Shown here: one piece after another, positions 1 through 6,391 of the stretch
How the letters are laid out: each line of letters opens with the position of its first letter
Position numbering within the stretch: the stretch's first letter is position 1
Assembly: GCA_025925185.1 (NCBI GenBank)
Contig: JAICLV010000030.1
Span: 1-19,606 of the forward strand
Source: Acidothermaceae bacterium
GTDB taxonomy: Bacteria > Actinomycetota > Actinomycetes > Acidothermales > Acidothermaceae
Length of the DNA: 19,606 nt
Direction of reading: 5' to 3'
Notes under the pieces: generated by a model
Database searches by the model: none
What the model was told of the DNA's origin: nothing
What the model saw: the letters and a program-made list of their open reading frames with translations, nothing else
Program-made: the position numbers and the translations under genes

Positions 1-162
1 CATCAAATCGACCAGGACGACGTCCGCGCCGACGGCGCCCAACCGCCGCAAGCCGGGTTAAACGCGAGCCCCCCCCCCGGCCGCGTGCCCCACGGCACTG
101 GGGGGCAGCCGCAGGGGTGGGCGGATGAGGTCGGGGTCCTCGATCAACAAGATGCGCGACAC
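1..162 (-). pseudogene. Response regulator receiver domain, N-terminal part, interrupted by an in-frame stop
   Basis: Reading leftward from a GTG at 162-160, preceded by a GGAG ribosome-binding site about 6 bases upstream, the protein begins VSRILLIEDPDLIRPPLRL. This is the first strand of a CheY-like receiver with its acidic Glu-Asp pair. A TAA at 60-58 interrupts the frame. The same frame continues to the window edge with GLRRLGAVGADVVLVDLM, which is the third strand carrying the phospho-acceptor Asp (VDLM). The distance between the two pieces equals that of an intact receiver, so there is no net frameshift. The segment between them (about 60-110) has lost the usual acidic and DG residues and sits in a run of ten G on the minus strand. 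It is either a decayed gene or base-call damage. The output domain lies outside the window, so the regulator class cannot be given. It diverges from the STAS gene. Confidence 0.6.
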
Positions 163-214
163 GACACTCCGTACGTCTAATCGATCGACCGCTCTGTTGC
201 GTCGGCCACCCTGA

Positions 215-234
215 CGCAGCAGTGCCCTGCTGCG
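215..234. repeat. Perfect 8-bp inverted repeat in a divergent intergenic region
   Basis: CGCAGCAG at 215-222 and CTGCTGCG at 227-234 are exact inverses around a TGCC loop. The word GACGCAG overlaps the left arm at 213-219 and recurs at 251-257, and TGCGTC occurs inverted just upstream at 199-204. A second small inverted repeat, AACCGG-cta-CCGGTT, lies at 344-358. The 163-411 gap separates the divergent response-regulator and STAS genes, so these could be operator elements or RNA hairpins. I see no convincing -35/-10 pair in the gap and nothing else in it. Confidence 0.45.
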
Positions 235-411
235 CGCGCTGCTCAACTTTGACGCAGTTCCCTGCGCCAAATATGCCATGAATGCACGAAGCGTGACGGC
301 GGGCCGATCACCCGGCTGGCGTACTGTCACGCAACCGCAAAGGAACCGGCTACCGGTTAGACACATTCAGCGCCGAAGCTCAGTACTAGCCGAACGAAGG
401 GACCCAAGACG

Positions 412-846
412 ATGTACCAGCCGAACAACAACAGCGTCTTCCGCTTCGATCTCGAGCGCGAAGATGGCCGGATCGTGGTGCGTCTTTGGGGCGAGCTCGA
501 CCTCGCGAACGCGCGCCGGTTAAGAGAGGCCTTCGGCGCGCTCGGTGACGGCGGCGAGGAGCAAGAACTGCTCGTCGACCTCGCCGAGGTGCCGTTCATC
601 GATTCGACGTGCCTCGCCGTGCTGGTCTGGGCGAGCAACCGTTGTCGGGAGCAGGGTCGCCAGCTGGTGTTGCGCGCGCCAACCCGCGCGGTTGTTTCGG
701 CGCTCGCGGCGAGCGGCCTGCTGCGCTCGTTCCGCTACGACGCGTCGAGCCTCGACAGCGCCAAGCCATGGCCGACCCGGCTCCCGGCACAGCCGGCACC
801 ACGCCGCCGGATCCCGCAAGTGCCCCGGATGTCACAGGGCGTGTAG
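412..846 (+). CDS. STAS-domain protein, anti-sigma factor antagonist-like
   Basis: The 144-residue product has one STAS domain over residues about 8-112: VVRLWGELDLANARRLREAF, then LLVDLAEVPFIDSTCLAVLV. In partner-switching systems such proteins bind an anti-sigma kinase, which phosphorylates a Ser in the DS(S/T)G motif. Here the motif is D64-S65-T66-C67, with the phosphorylatable Ser kept but Cys where Gly is usual. Residues 115-144 form a Pro/Arg-rich, probably disordered tail that ends inside a 24-bp tandem duplication. The ATG at 412 is preceded by AAGGGA about 9 bases upstream. No anti-sigma kinase or sigma factor gene is visible beside it. The divergent receiver gene at the left edge suggests a signalling neighbourhood, but a functional link is inference. 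Confidence 0.85.
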   Translation: MYQPNNNSVFRFDLEREDGRIVVRLWGELDLANARRLREAFGALGDGGEEQELLVDLAEVPFIDSTCLAVLVWASNRCREQGRQLVLRAPTRAVVSALAASGLLRSFRYDASSLDSAKPWPTRLPAQPAPRRRIPQVPRMSQGV

Positions 847-878
847 GCCGTCGGGTCACAGGGCGTGTAGCCCGCCGG
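831..878 (+). repeat. 24-bp tandem duplication across the STAS stop codon
   Basis: Two adjacent 24-base units, 831-854 and 855-878, differ at only two positions (847/871 and 851/875). Each contains gtcacagggcgtgtag, so the TAG that ends the STAS gene (844-846) is present again at 868-870. The copy lies in the 46-base convergent gap before the aminopeptidase stop. A slippage-type duplication is the simplest explanation. Confidence 0.85.
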
Positions 879-892
879 GCAACGCGGCCGAA

Positions 893-2386
893 CTAGCGCA
901 GCGCCTTCGGGTCTGCGAGCAAGTGCAACAACAGCCGCACGCCGTAACCGGTCGGGCCCTTGGTGACCTCGTGCTCGTCGGCCTCTGCCCGGCCGACGCC
1001 AGCGATATCGAGGTGCGCCCACCGGCGGCGTCCGACGAATTCACGCAGGAACAGCGCGGCGATGATCGCCCCGCCCTTGTAACCCACGCCGGCGCCGACC
1101 GCCACATTTGCGAGGTCGGCAACGGTCGAATCGATGGCGTCGCGGTAGTCGTCGACGAACGGCATCGGCCACGCCGCCTCGCCGCTCGCCTCCCCCGCGT
1201 TCACCAGCGCCGCGCGCAGCCGGTCGTCGTCGCAGAACAGTCCGGCGTGCCGCTTGCCGAGCCCGCTGCTGATCGCGCCGGTGAGGGTCGCGAGATCGAT
1301 GACGACGTCCGGTTCGAGGTTCGCGTTGGCGTAGGCGAGCGCGTCGGCCAGCACCAGCCGCCCCTCCGCGTCGGTGTTGAGCACCTCGACGGTGGTGCCG
1401 CCGTACTGCGTGATCACGTCGCTCGGCCGCTGCGCCGAGCCGGATGGCATGTTCTCCGCGGCCGGCACCAGGCCCGTGACCTTGACCCGCACCCCGAGCG
1501 CGCGAAGCGCCGACATGGTCGCGATCACCGCGCCGCCGCCCGCCATGTCCGTCTTCATCGCGATCATGCCGGCGTTGTGCTTGAGCGACAGCCCACCCGA
1601 GTCGAAGGTGATGCCCTTGCCGACCAGCACCACATGGCCAGGCACTGGGTCTTCGGGGGTGTAGGTCAGCTCGATCAGCCGCGGCGGGTGCGCCGAGCCC
1701 ATGCCGACCGCGACCACGCCGCCGAAGCCCTCGGCCGCCAGCCGCCGCTCGTCGCGCACGCTGATGACGAGCCCGGCCTTGCGCGCCACGGTTCGCGCCT
1801 GCTGCGCGAGCCACTGCGGCGTTTTCGTGGACGACGGGGTGAACGCGAGGTCGCGGGCCAGCATCGTCGCCTGCGCCGTCGTCACGCCGTCTCGAAGAGC
1901 TTGATCGGACGACGCGCCGCGCGCGACGACGACCACCGACCGTAACGGCTGCGGTTTCGGATTGTTGGTGAGCTTGAAGCGGTAGCCGCCGAGCAGCAGG
2001 CCTTCGGCGACCGCCCGCACCTGCGCCGCAGCGCCGCTGGGCATCGCGACAGCGGCGGTTTCGACGGACCTGATGCGGCGGGCGATCGCCGCGCCCGCTC
2101 GGCGGAAGTCGCGCGGCGTGCCCGCGCCGACCCCGGCGGCGATCAGCAGCCGGTCGCCGACTGGCACCACCACCGCGTCGCCGGGGTTGCCCTTGACCTT
2201 GTCGCGGCGCAGCGACGCGGCGAGGGCGTCGAGCGCCGACTCGGGAATGCCGGCCGCGCGCAGATGAGCGCCGGCCCGCGCGTCAAGCACGGCGACGTCG
2301 GCCCCGGCAGACATGGCAGACATAGTGACAACCAGCGCCGCCACGTCAGCGGGCGCCGCCGCCCGAAGCTCTAGCGCCGGGGCCAC
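893..2386 (-). CDS. pepA: Leucyl aminopeptidase, peptidase family M17
   Basis: This cytosolic dinuclear metallo-exopeptidase removes N-terminal residues from peptides, functioning in peptide turnover. With the GTG at 2386 the product is 497 residues. The N-terminal domain (about 1-180) is divergent, as usual in this family. The C-terminal catalytic domain carries VGKGITFDSGGLSLK (metal-site Lys257, Asp262), MKTDMAGGG (Asp280) and the M17 signature NTDAEGRL (Asp339, Glu341, with Arg343). All expected metal and bicarbonate-site residues are present. The frame stays open to 2473, but that would overlap the upstream DUF3117 gene. GTG 2386 is 7 bases after the DUF3117 stop and keeps the family-like opening VAPALELRAAAPADVAALVV. 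There is no clear ribosome-binding site, so translation is probably coupled. An ATG at 2314 is an alternative start. It converges with the STAS gene. Confidence 0.93.
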   Translation of the reverse strand: MAPALELRAAAPADVAALVVTMSAMSAGADVAVLDARAGAHLRAAGIPESALDALAASLRRDKVKGNPGDAVVVPVGDRLLIAAGVGAGTPRDFRRAGAAIARRIRSVETAAVAMPSGAAAQVRAVAEGLLLGGYRFKLTNNPKPQPLRSVVVVARGASSDQALRDGVTTAQATMLARDLAFTPSSTKTPQWLAQQARTVARKAGLVISVRDERRLAAEGFGGVVAVGMGSAHPPRLIELTYTPEDPVPGHVVLVGKGITFDSGGLSLKHNAGMIAMKTDMAGGGAVIATMSALRALGVRVKVTGLVPAAENMPSGSAQRPSDVITQYGGTTVEVLNTDAEGRLVLADALAYANANLEPDVVIDLATLTGAISSGLGKRHAGLFCDDDRLRAALVNAGEASGEAAWPMPFVDDYRDAIDSTVADLANVAVGAGVGYKGGAIIAALFLREFVGRRRWAHLDIAGVGRAEADEHEVTKGPTGYGVRLLLHLLADPKALR

Positions 2387-2393
2387 CAGGGGG

Positions 2394-2561
2394 TCAGCCG
2401 ACGACGTTCTTGAGTGCGTCGCCAAGGGAGGCGGCCTCATCGGCGGACAGCTCGACGACGAGTCGGCCACCACCTTCGAGCGGGACGCGCATGACGATGC
2501 CGCGGCCCTCCTTGGTGACCTCGAGCGGACCGTCGCCCGTCCGCGGCTTCATCGCCGCCAT
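2394..2561 (-). CDS. DUF3117 small conserved actinobacterial protein
   Basis: This 55-residue protein reads MAAMKPRTGDGPLEVTKEGR at its start and closes with ELSADEAASLGDALKNVVG. It is an almost textbook member of DUF3117, a family of about 55-60 residues found throughout actinobacteria (Rv1211 in M. tuberculosis, from memory). Its function is not known. The sequence shows a compact fold of short strands followed by one helix, with no membrane segment or signal peptide. A strong GGAAAGGGG ribosome-binding site lies 7 bases before the ATG. A TACAAT hexamer at 2585-2580 could be a -10 element, but no good -35 stands behind it. pepA begins 7 bases downstream, so the two are probably co-transcribed. 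Confidence 0.93.
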   Translation of the reverse strand: MAAMKPRTGDGPLEVTKEGRGIVMRVPLEGGGRLVVELSADEAASLGDALKNVVG

Positions 2562-2659
2562 GCTCACACCCCTTTCCGGATTGTACTGCTTCCATGATTA
2601 TCGCGTGTGAGAGGTGTCCTGGCGAAACCGGCGGGCGAGATCAATCGGAAGGAGGCGCC

Positions 2660-3436
2660 GTGAGCGTCGAGGTCACCCGCTTTGACGCGGTGACGACCGT
2701 CACAATCGCGAGTGAGCGCGGGTCGCTTGATCGGGCGACGAAGAACCGCTTGCGCGACGTGCTCGGCGAGGTGGCCGATGACCCCTCGGTCCGAGCGGTC
2801 GTGCTCACCGGCGCGGGGTCGACGTTTTGCGTCGGGCAAGACCTGCGCGAGCACGTAAGCGACCTGTCCGCCGACGCCACCGCCGCCTGGGACACCCTGC
2901 GCGACCACTACAACCCGATCGTGACCGCGCTCGCCACGATGCCCAAGCCGGTGATCGCCGCGGTGAACGGCGTCGCCGCCGGCGCCGGGGCGTCGTTCGC
3001 GTTCGCCTGTGACCTGCGGCTGATGGCCTCCAGCGCGGTGTTTCACCTCGCGTTTGGCGGCGTCGGGCTGTCGGTCGACTCCGGCATGTCGTGGACGCTG
3101 CCCCGACTCGTCGGCCACGGACGCGCGCTCGACTTACTCCTACGCGCGCGGCCGATCCCCGCGTCGTCCGCGCTCGAACTCGGCCTGGCACACGAGGTGG
3201 TCGCGGACGACGTTTTGGCGAGCGCTGCGGCGGAACTCGCGGCGCAGCTGGCGGCCGGCCCGACGATCGCGTTCGGCGCGGCCAAGCAGGCGCTGGCGTA
3301 CTCGGCCGCGCACAGCCTGCGTGACTCACTCGAGGTCGAGGCCGCGATGCAATCCCTGGCCGGGACGACGGAAGACCACGCGAACGCGGTGCGGGCGTTC
3401 CTGGCGAAAGAGCGACCGCGCTTCGACGGCCGCTAG
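2660..3436 (+). CDS. Enoyl-CoA hydratase/isomerase family protein, PaaG-like
   Basis: This is a 258-residue crotonase-fold enzyme that would act on acyl-CoA thioesters. The oxyanion-hole segments are seen at GSTFCVGQDLREH (about 53-65) and NGVAAGAGASFAFACDLRL (103-121). The segment FGGVGLSVDSGMSWTLPRLVG (132-152) matches the PaaG pattern (GLIPDSGGTW): Asp140 stands in the position of the PaaG catalytic acid, and there is no hydratase-type Glu pair. The C-terminus (SLAGTTEDHANAVRAFLAKE, then RPRFDGR) is also PaaG-like. Ring-1,2-epoxyphenylacetyl-CoA isomerase or another enoyl-CoA isomerase is therefore likelier than a classical beta-oxidation hydratase, but no other paa gene is nearby and the substrate is unknown. 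The start is GTG 2660 because GGAAGGAGG lies 4 bases upstream; the upstream ATG at 2594 has no such site. Confidence 0.88.
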   Translation: MSVEVTRFDAVTTVTIASERGSLDRATKNRLRDVLGEVADDPSVRAVVLTGAGSTFCVGQDLREHVSDLSADATAAWDTLRDHYNPIVTALATMPKPVIAAVNGVAAGAGASFAFACDLRLMASSAVFHLAFGGVGLSVDSGMSWTLPRLVGHGRALDLLLRARPIPASSALELGLAHEVVADDVLASAAAELAAQLAAGPTIAFGAAKQALAYSAAHSLRDSLEVEAAMQSLAGTTEDHANAVRAFLAKERPRFDGR

Positions 3437-3462
3437 GCGACTGCCGGCCCGGCTCCTTCCTG

Positions 3463-3507
3463 AACGCGTAAACAATTGCGTCATAGGGTCGAAATTGTTT
3501 ACGCGTT
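3463..3507. terminator. Perfect 15-bp inverted repeat between convergent genes
   Basis: AACGCGTAAACAATT at 3463-3477 is exactly inverted as AATTGTTTACGCGTT at 3493-3507, with a 15-base loop. It fills the 78-base gap between the stops of the crotonase gene and tag, which is the position of a bidirectional terminator. The arms are only 40% GC in a very GC-rich region and there is no U-run. A protein-binding palindrome is therefore equally possible. Confidence 0.7.
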
Positions 3508-3514
3508 GTGGCGG

Positions 3515-4063
3515 TCAGGGGCAGTTCGGGCGCGCGACACAGCCGAGCAAGTGGTCGTTGACCATGCCGGTGGCCTGCATGTGCGCGTAGGCCGTCGTCG
3601 GGCCGATAAAGCGGAAACCCTTGGCCTTCAAGGCTTTTGCCATTGCTGTCGACTCCGGCGTGAGCGCCGGCACGTCGGCCGGCGTCTTCGGCGCCTTTCG
3701 TCGTCCGGTCGGGGCGAACGACCAGATGTAGTCGGACAGGCCCTCGGGCAACGCGGCGGCGGCGCGGGCGTTGGCGATCGCCGCCTCGATTTTCGCCCGA
3801 TTGCGGATGATGCCGGTGTCGGCGAGCAGTCGCTCGACGTCGCCGTCGCCGAACGCCGCGACCTTGTCGATGGCGAAGCCGGCGAACCCGGCGCGGAAGT
3901 TCTCCCGCTTGCGCAAAATCGTGATCCACGACAACCCCGACTGGAAGCCCTCGAGCACCATGCGCTCGAAGACGGCGTCGTCGCCGCGCACCGCACGGCC
4001 CCACTCGTTGTCGTGGTACTCGACATACTCGGGCGCGCTGGTCGCCCAGTCGCAGCGCTTCAC
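3515..4063 (-). CDS. tag: DNA-3-methyladenine glycosylase I
   Basis: This base-excision repair enzyme removes 3-methyladenine from alkylated DNA. The 182-residue length is normal for Tag. The zinc site is complete: Cys4 and His17 at the N-terminus, and His171 and Cys175 in NDHLLGCVARP near the C-terminus. The base-binding pocket residues Tyr16, Glu38 and Trp46 (VLEGFQSGLSWITIL) are present, followed by the helix-hairpin-helix region around 75-105. The GTG start at 4063 overlaps the TGA of the upstream SRPBCC gene as GTGA, so translation is coupled. It corresponds in position to tagA (Rv1210) of M. tuberculosis, again beside the DivIVA-like and DUF3117 genes. The SRPBCC gene is inserted between tag and the DivIVA-like gene. 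Confidence 0.96.
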   Translation of the reverse strand: MKRCDWATSAPEYVEYHDNEWGRAVRGDDAVFERMVLEGFQSGLSWITILRKRENFRAGFAGFAIDKVAAFGDGDVERLLADTGIIRNRAKIEAAIANARAAAALPEGLSDYIWSFAPTGRRKAPKTPADVPALTPESTAMAKALKAKGFRFIGPTTAYAHMQATGMVNDHLLGCVARPNCP

Positions 4064-4512
4064 GACGACTTCTCGACCAGCCTTGCCAAGCGGCGCAACG
4101 AGAGTCGCAACAACAACGCGACCGCCGGGCGCACCGCGAGCCAGGCGACGTCACCGAGGACGCCGAACGGGAGTTGCACCCACTCTGACCACACGACGCG
4201 AGCGCCGTCGGCTGTCGCCTCAACCTCGAACGCGCCGGCGCCCTTGACCAGCTGTCCGGTGTGCGCGACCTGGCAACGCGCCGGGTCGGCGGGCGGCGGT
4301 TGCCAGCCGGTGACGGTCATCGTGTCGCGAAAGGCAACGGGTCCGACGCCGGTGACGCCGACAATGCCCGCGCCGACGCCGTCGCGCTGCTGGGTCGTCG
4401 ACTCGACCTTGGTGAGCACCATCCACGCGTGGTGGGTCGACCAGTCGACGAGCTTGTCCCAGACGGCCTGCGGTGGCGCCGCAACGTCGACCCGCACGAC
4501 AACCTCAGCCAT
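4060..4512 (-). CDS. SRPBCC (START/Bet v1-like) family protein
   Basis: The 150-residue product starts MAEVVVRVDVAAPPQAVWDK, the typical first strand and helix of the polyketide-cyclase/dehydrase-type SRPBCC fold. A Trp-rich segment (VDWSTHHAWMVLTKV), beta strands around GVGPVAFRDTMTVTGW and a long amphipathic C-terminal helix (about 120-148) follow. These proteins enclose a hydrophobic cavity for small lipophilic ligands, and the sequence does not tell which. It lies 20 bases after the DivIVA-like gene and overlaps tag by 4 bases, so the three form one operon. No strong ribosome-binding site precedes the ATG. Confidence 0.85.
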   Translation of the reverse strand: MAEVVVRVDVAAPPQAVWDKLVDWSTHHAWMVLTKVESTTQQRDGVGAGIVGVTGVGPVAFRDTMTVTGWQPPPADPARCQVAHTGQLVKGAGAFEVEATADGARVVWSEWVQLPFGVLGDVAWLAVRPAVALLLRLSLRRLARLVEKSS

Positions 4513-4532
4513 GGCGTCGTCCCATGCCGTCG

Positions 4533-4982
4533 CTACAGCGCGGCGTTCGGGTCGGCGGGGTCGTGCGAGTCGGACGACGCGGGCTCGAACGGCGCCACGA
4601 CTGTCTCGTTAGTGACCGTGTCGTTAGTGACCGTGTCGTTAGTGACCGTGTCGTTAGTGACCGTGTCGTCCGGCGCCATTTCGGCGACCGGCGCCTCGTA
4701 CGGACGCCCGCTGAGCTGCTCGATGCGCGCGTCGCGCTCGGCGATCTCGGTGGCGAGCCGGTCGAGCGCGTCGTCGACCTCGCTCATGCGGTAGCCGCGA
4801 AACGCCAGGCTGAACCGCAGGTGCGCGACGTCGTCGGGGCGCACGGCGCGGCCCTCCGGCAACTGCCGGCCCGGCCAGTCGGGCGCGAAGTGGGTGATAG
4901 AACCGCCGTAGCCCATCGCGACGGCCGCGACAACGAACACGACCACGGCCGCGACGACAATCTCGAGCACCAGCACGCCCAC
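4533..4982 (-). CDS. DivIVA-domain membrane-anchored protein (Rv1209-like)
   Basis: The 149-residue product begins with one hydrophobic helix (about 2-24, VLVLEIVVAAVVVFVVAAVA), giving a membrane anchor. A linker and the short DivIVA-like motif come next: LPEGRAVRPDDVAHLRFSLA, then FRGYRMSEVDDALDRLATEI, leading into a coiled coil to about residue 92. DivIVA-domain proteins sit at poles or septa and organise wall growth; a role in polar growth here is inference. The C-terminal tail contains four exact DTVTN pentapeptides from a 15-bp tandem repeat, then an acidic Pro-rich end. The frame is open to 5456, but that part is antisense to folP. The GTG at 4982 fits the family start and lies 21 bases from the divergent folP ATG. 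Confidence 0.85.
   Translation of the reverse strand: MGVLVLEIVVAAVVVFVVAAVAMGYGGSITHFAPDWPGRQLPEGRAVRPDDVAHLRFSLAFRGYRMSEVDDALDRLATEIAERDARIEQLSGRPYEAPVAEMAPDDTVTNDTVTNDTVTNDTVTNETVVAPFEPASSDSHDPADPNAAL
4606..4665. repeat. 15-bp tandem repeat, four exact copies, coding DTVTN
   Basis: The unit tcgttagtgaccgtg is repeated perfectly at 4606-4620, 4621-4635, 4636-4650 and 4651-4665, with four further matching bases. It lies in frame in the C-terminal tail of the DivIVA-like gene, where each copy encodes the pentapeptide DTVTN on the minus strand. Perfect identity at third codon positions indicates recent expansion by slippage. Confidence 0.97.
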
Positions 4983-5003
4983 GATCGTAGATGAGGAGCG
5001 CAG

Positions 5004-5867
5004 ATGCGGTTGAGACTCGGCACGCGCGAGTTTGGCGAGCGTGAGTTCGCGGTCATGGCGATCGTCAACCGCACCCCCGACTCGTTCTTCGACCAGGGCG
5101 CGACGTTCGACACCGCAGCCGCGCTGGACCGGGTCGACCAGGTGGTGGCCGAGGGCGCTGACATCGTGGACATCGGTGGGGTCAAGGCCGGGCCGGGGCC
5201 TGAGGTCGACGAGGGCGAGGAGATGCGTCGCGTCGGCGACTTCGTGGCGCTGGTGCGCTCGCGCTATCCGGACCTGGTGATCAGCGTCGACACCTGGCGG
5301 GCGTCGGTCGGGCGGGCCGTGGTCGACGCAGGAGCCGACCTGCTGAACGACGCCTGGGGCGGCCACGATCCCGACCTGGCGGTCGTCGCGGCGCAGACCG
5401 GCGCCGGCCTGGTCTGCTCCCACGCCGGCGGGTTGCCGCCGCGCACCGACCCGCACCGGGTCGCGTACGACGATGTCGTCGCGTCGGTGGTGTCGACCGT
5501 CGCCCGGCTCGCCGACCGAGCGGTCTCGCTAGGAGTCCGGCGCGACGGCATCTTGGTCGACCCGGCGCACGACTTCGCCAAGAACACCAGGCATTCGCTG
5601 GAGGTCAGTCGCCGCCTCGACGAACTCGTCGCCACCGGATGGCCGGTGCTGGTGGCGCTGTCGAACAAGAAGTTCATCGGCGAGACGCTCGACGCGCCGA
5701 CCGGGTCGCGGCTGATCGGCACGATCGCCGCCACCGCCGTGGCGGCGTGGCAGGGCGCTCGGGTGTTTCGCGCGCACAACGTTCGCGAGACCCGCGAGGC
5801 GCTCGACGTCGTCGCCTCGATCCTCGGCTGGCGGCAACCGGTCGTCTCGCGTCGAGCGCTGGCTTAA
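5004..5867 (+). CDS. folP2: Dihydropteroate synthase paralogue, FolP2 type
   Basis: The 287-residue TIM barrel has the dihydropteroate synthase fold: MAIVNRTPDSFFDQG (18-32), DIGGVKAGPG (56-65), SVDTWRA, LVDPAHDFAKN, LSNKKFIGE and a terminal RVFRAHNV. The pterin-site Asn22, the SNK lysine and the C-terminal R-x-H are kept. The para-aminobenzoate/sulfonamide loop, normally (S/T)RPG after DVGGES, reads KAGPG, as in M. tuberculosis FolP2 (Rv1207). From memory, M. leprae FolP2 fails to replace a true synthase, so folate synthesis should not be assumed here. The ATG at 5004 follows GAGGAG by 5 bases. It diverges from the DivIVA-like gene and its TAA overlaps the TAA of the opposing gene inside a TTAA. 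No gpgS gene, the usual neighbour in mycobacteria, is present. Confidence 0.93.
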   Translation: MRLRLGTREFGEREFAVMAIVNRTPDSFFDQGATFDTAAALDRVDQVVAEGADIVDIGGVKAGPGPEVDEGEEMRRVGDFVALVRSRYPDLVISVDTWRASVGRAVVDAGADLLNDAWGGHDPDLAVVAAQTGAGLVCSHAGGLPPRTDPHRVAYDDVVASVVSTVARLADRAVSLGVRRDGILVDPAHDFAKNTRHSLEVSRRLDELVATGWPVLVALSNKKFIGETLDAPTGSRLIGTIAATAVAAWQGARVFRAHNVRETREALDVVASILGWRQPVVSRRALA

Positions 5868-6271
5868 CGAGCGCAGACGACTGATTGCGGGCAGGTGTAG
5901 TACGACTTGCCAGGCTCCATCTGATCGCGCGTGGAGAAGCGGTAGGTGATGTCACCGGTGGCCCGCGTCACCGTGACGATGTAGGGGGTGTTCAACTTCC
6001 AGCCGCCGTCGAACTGCAGGATGAACGCGTCGTTCGCCCCGTCCGCGTAGCCCTTTTTGTACGCGTCCTGCGCTGACTTGGCGTCGGCGGGCAGGATCGA
6101 CTGGCTGCCTTGAATCGCCCGACCTTGCTCCACACCAGCGATCTGCCCGTCGGTGTAGCCAGCGAGATATGTGCCGCCACGCGTCGGAGCCGACGCTCTG
6201 CCGGCGAAGAAGCAGCCAACGCCGACTGCCGCCACGACCGCGAGCGCCGCCCCTACCCGCCAAAGCTTCAT
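5864..6271 (-). CDS. Small membrane-anchored or exported protein of unknown function
   Basis: I do not recognise this family. The 135-residue product has a hydrophobic stretch at 6-23 (VGAALAVVAAVGVGCFFAG) that is either a signal anchor or a signal peptide. Cys20 lacks a good lipobox, since Gly stands at -3. The exported part contains two related Gly/Tyr-spaced segments, LAGYTDGQIAGVEQGRA (36-52) and YKKGYADGANDAF (71-83). A beta-rich C-terminal half follows (GGWKLNTPYIVTVTR, then YRFSTRDQMEPGKSYYTC). Cys127 and Cys133 could pair. The ATG at 6271 follows AAGGAG by 6 bases. The longer frame to 6568 is antisense to the divergent secreted-protein gene. Its stop overlaps that of folP2 by 4 bases. 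Confidence 0.8.
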   Translation of the reverse strand: MKLWRVGAALAVVAAVGVGCFFAGRASAPTRGGTYLAGYTDGQIAGVEQGRAIQGSQSILPADAKSAQDAYKKGYADGANDAFILQFDGGWKLNTPYIVTVTRATGDITYRFSTRDQMEPGKSYYTCPQSVVCAR

Positions 6272-6391
6272 GAAGTCTCCTTGAACCCCGCCGACGTGAG
6301 CTGACTTTACGGCGCTCGAACAATTCGCCAACCCCGCCGTGACGAGACGGTCCGAGCATTCACGCATCGAACCCACGCTGGGGAGGACATC

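Noticed and set aside
545..1945. Long plus-strand open frame antisense to pepA
   Set aside because: Arg/His-rich translation with no motif; it mirrors a clear M17 peptidase and arises from high third-position GC.
3463..3507. Possible dif or parS site
   Set aside because: The arms and 15-base spacer do not fit the 11-6-11 dif layout, and no TGTTTCACGTGGAACA-like core is present.
2805..4223. Minus-strand open frame across the crotonase and tag genes
   Set aside because: Its translation is Arg-rich shadow sequence crossing two well-supported genes and a palindromic intergenic element.
4606..4665. Possible CRISPR or satellite array
   Set aside because: The 15-base units have no spacers and lie in frame inside a coding region.
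4983..5456. Upstream extension of the DivIVA-like frame
   Set aside because: It is antisense to folP2 and reads as Arg/Val-rich shadow; the family-like membrane anchor begins at GTG 4982.
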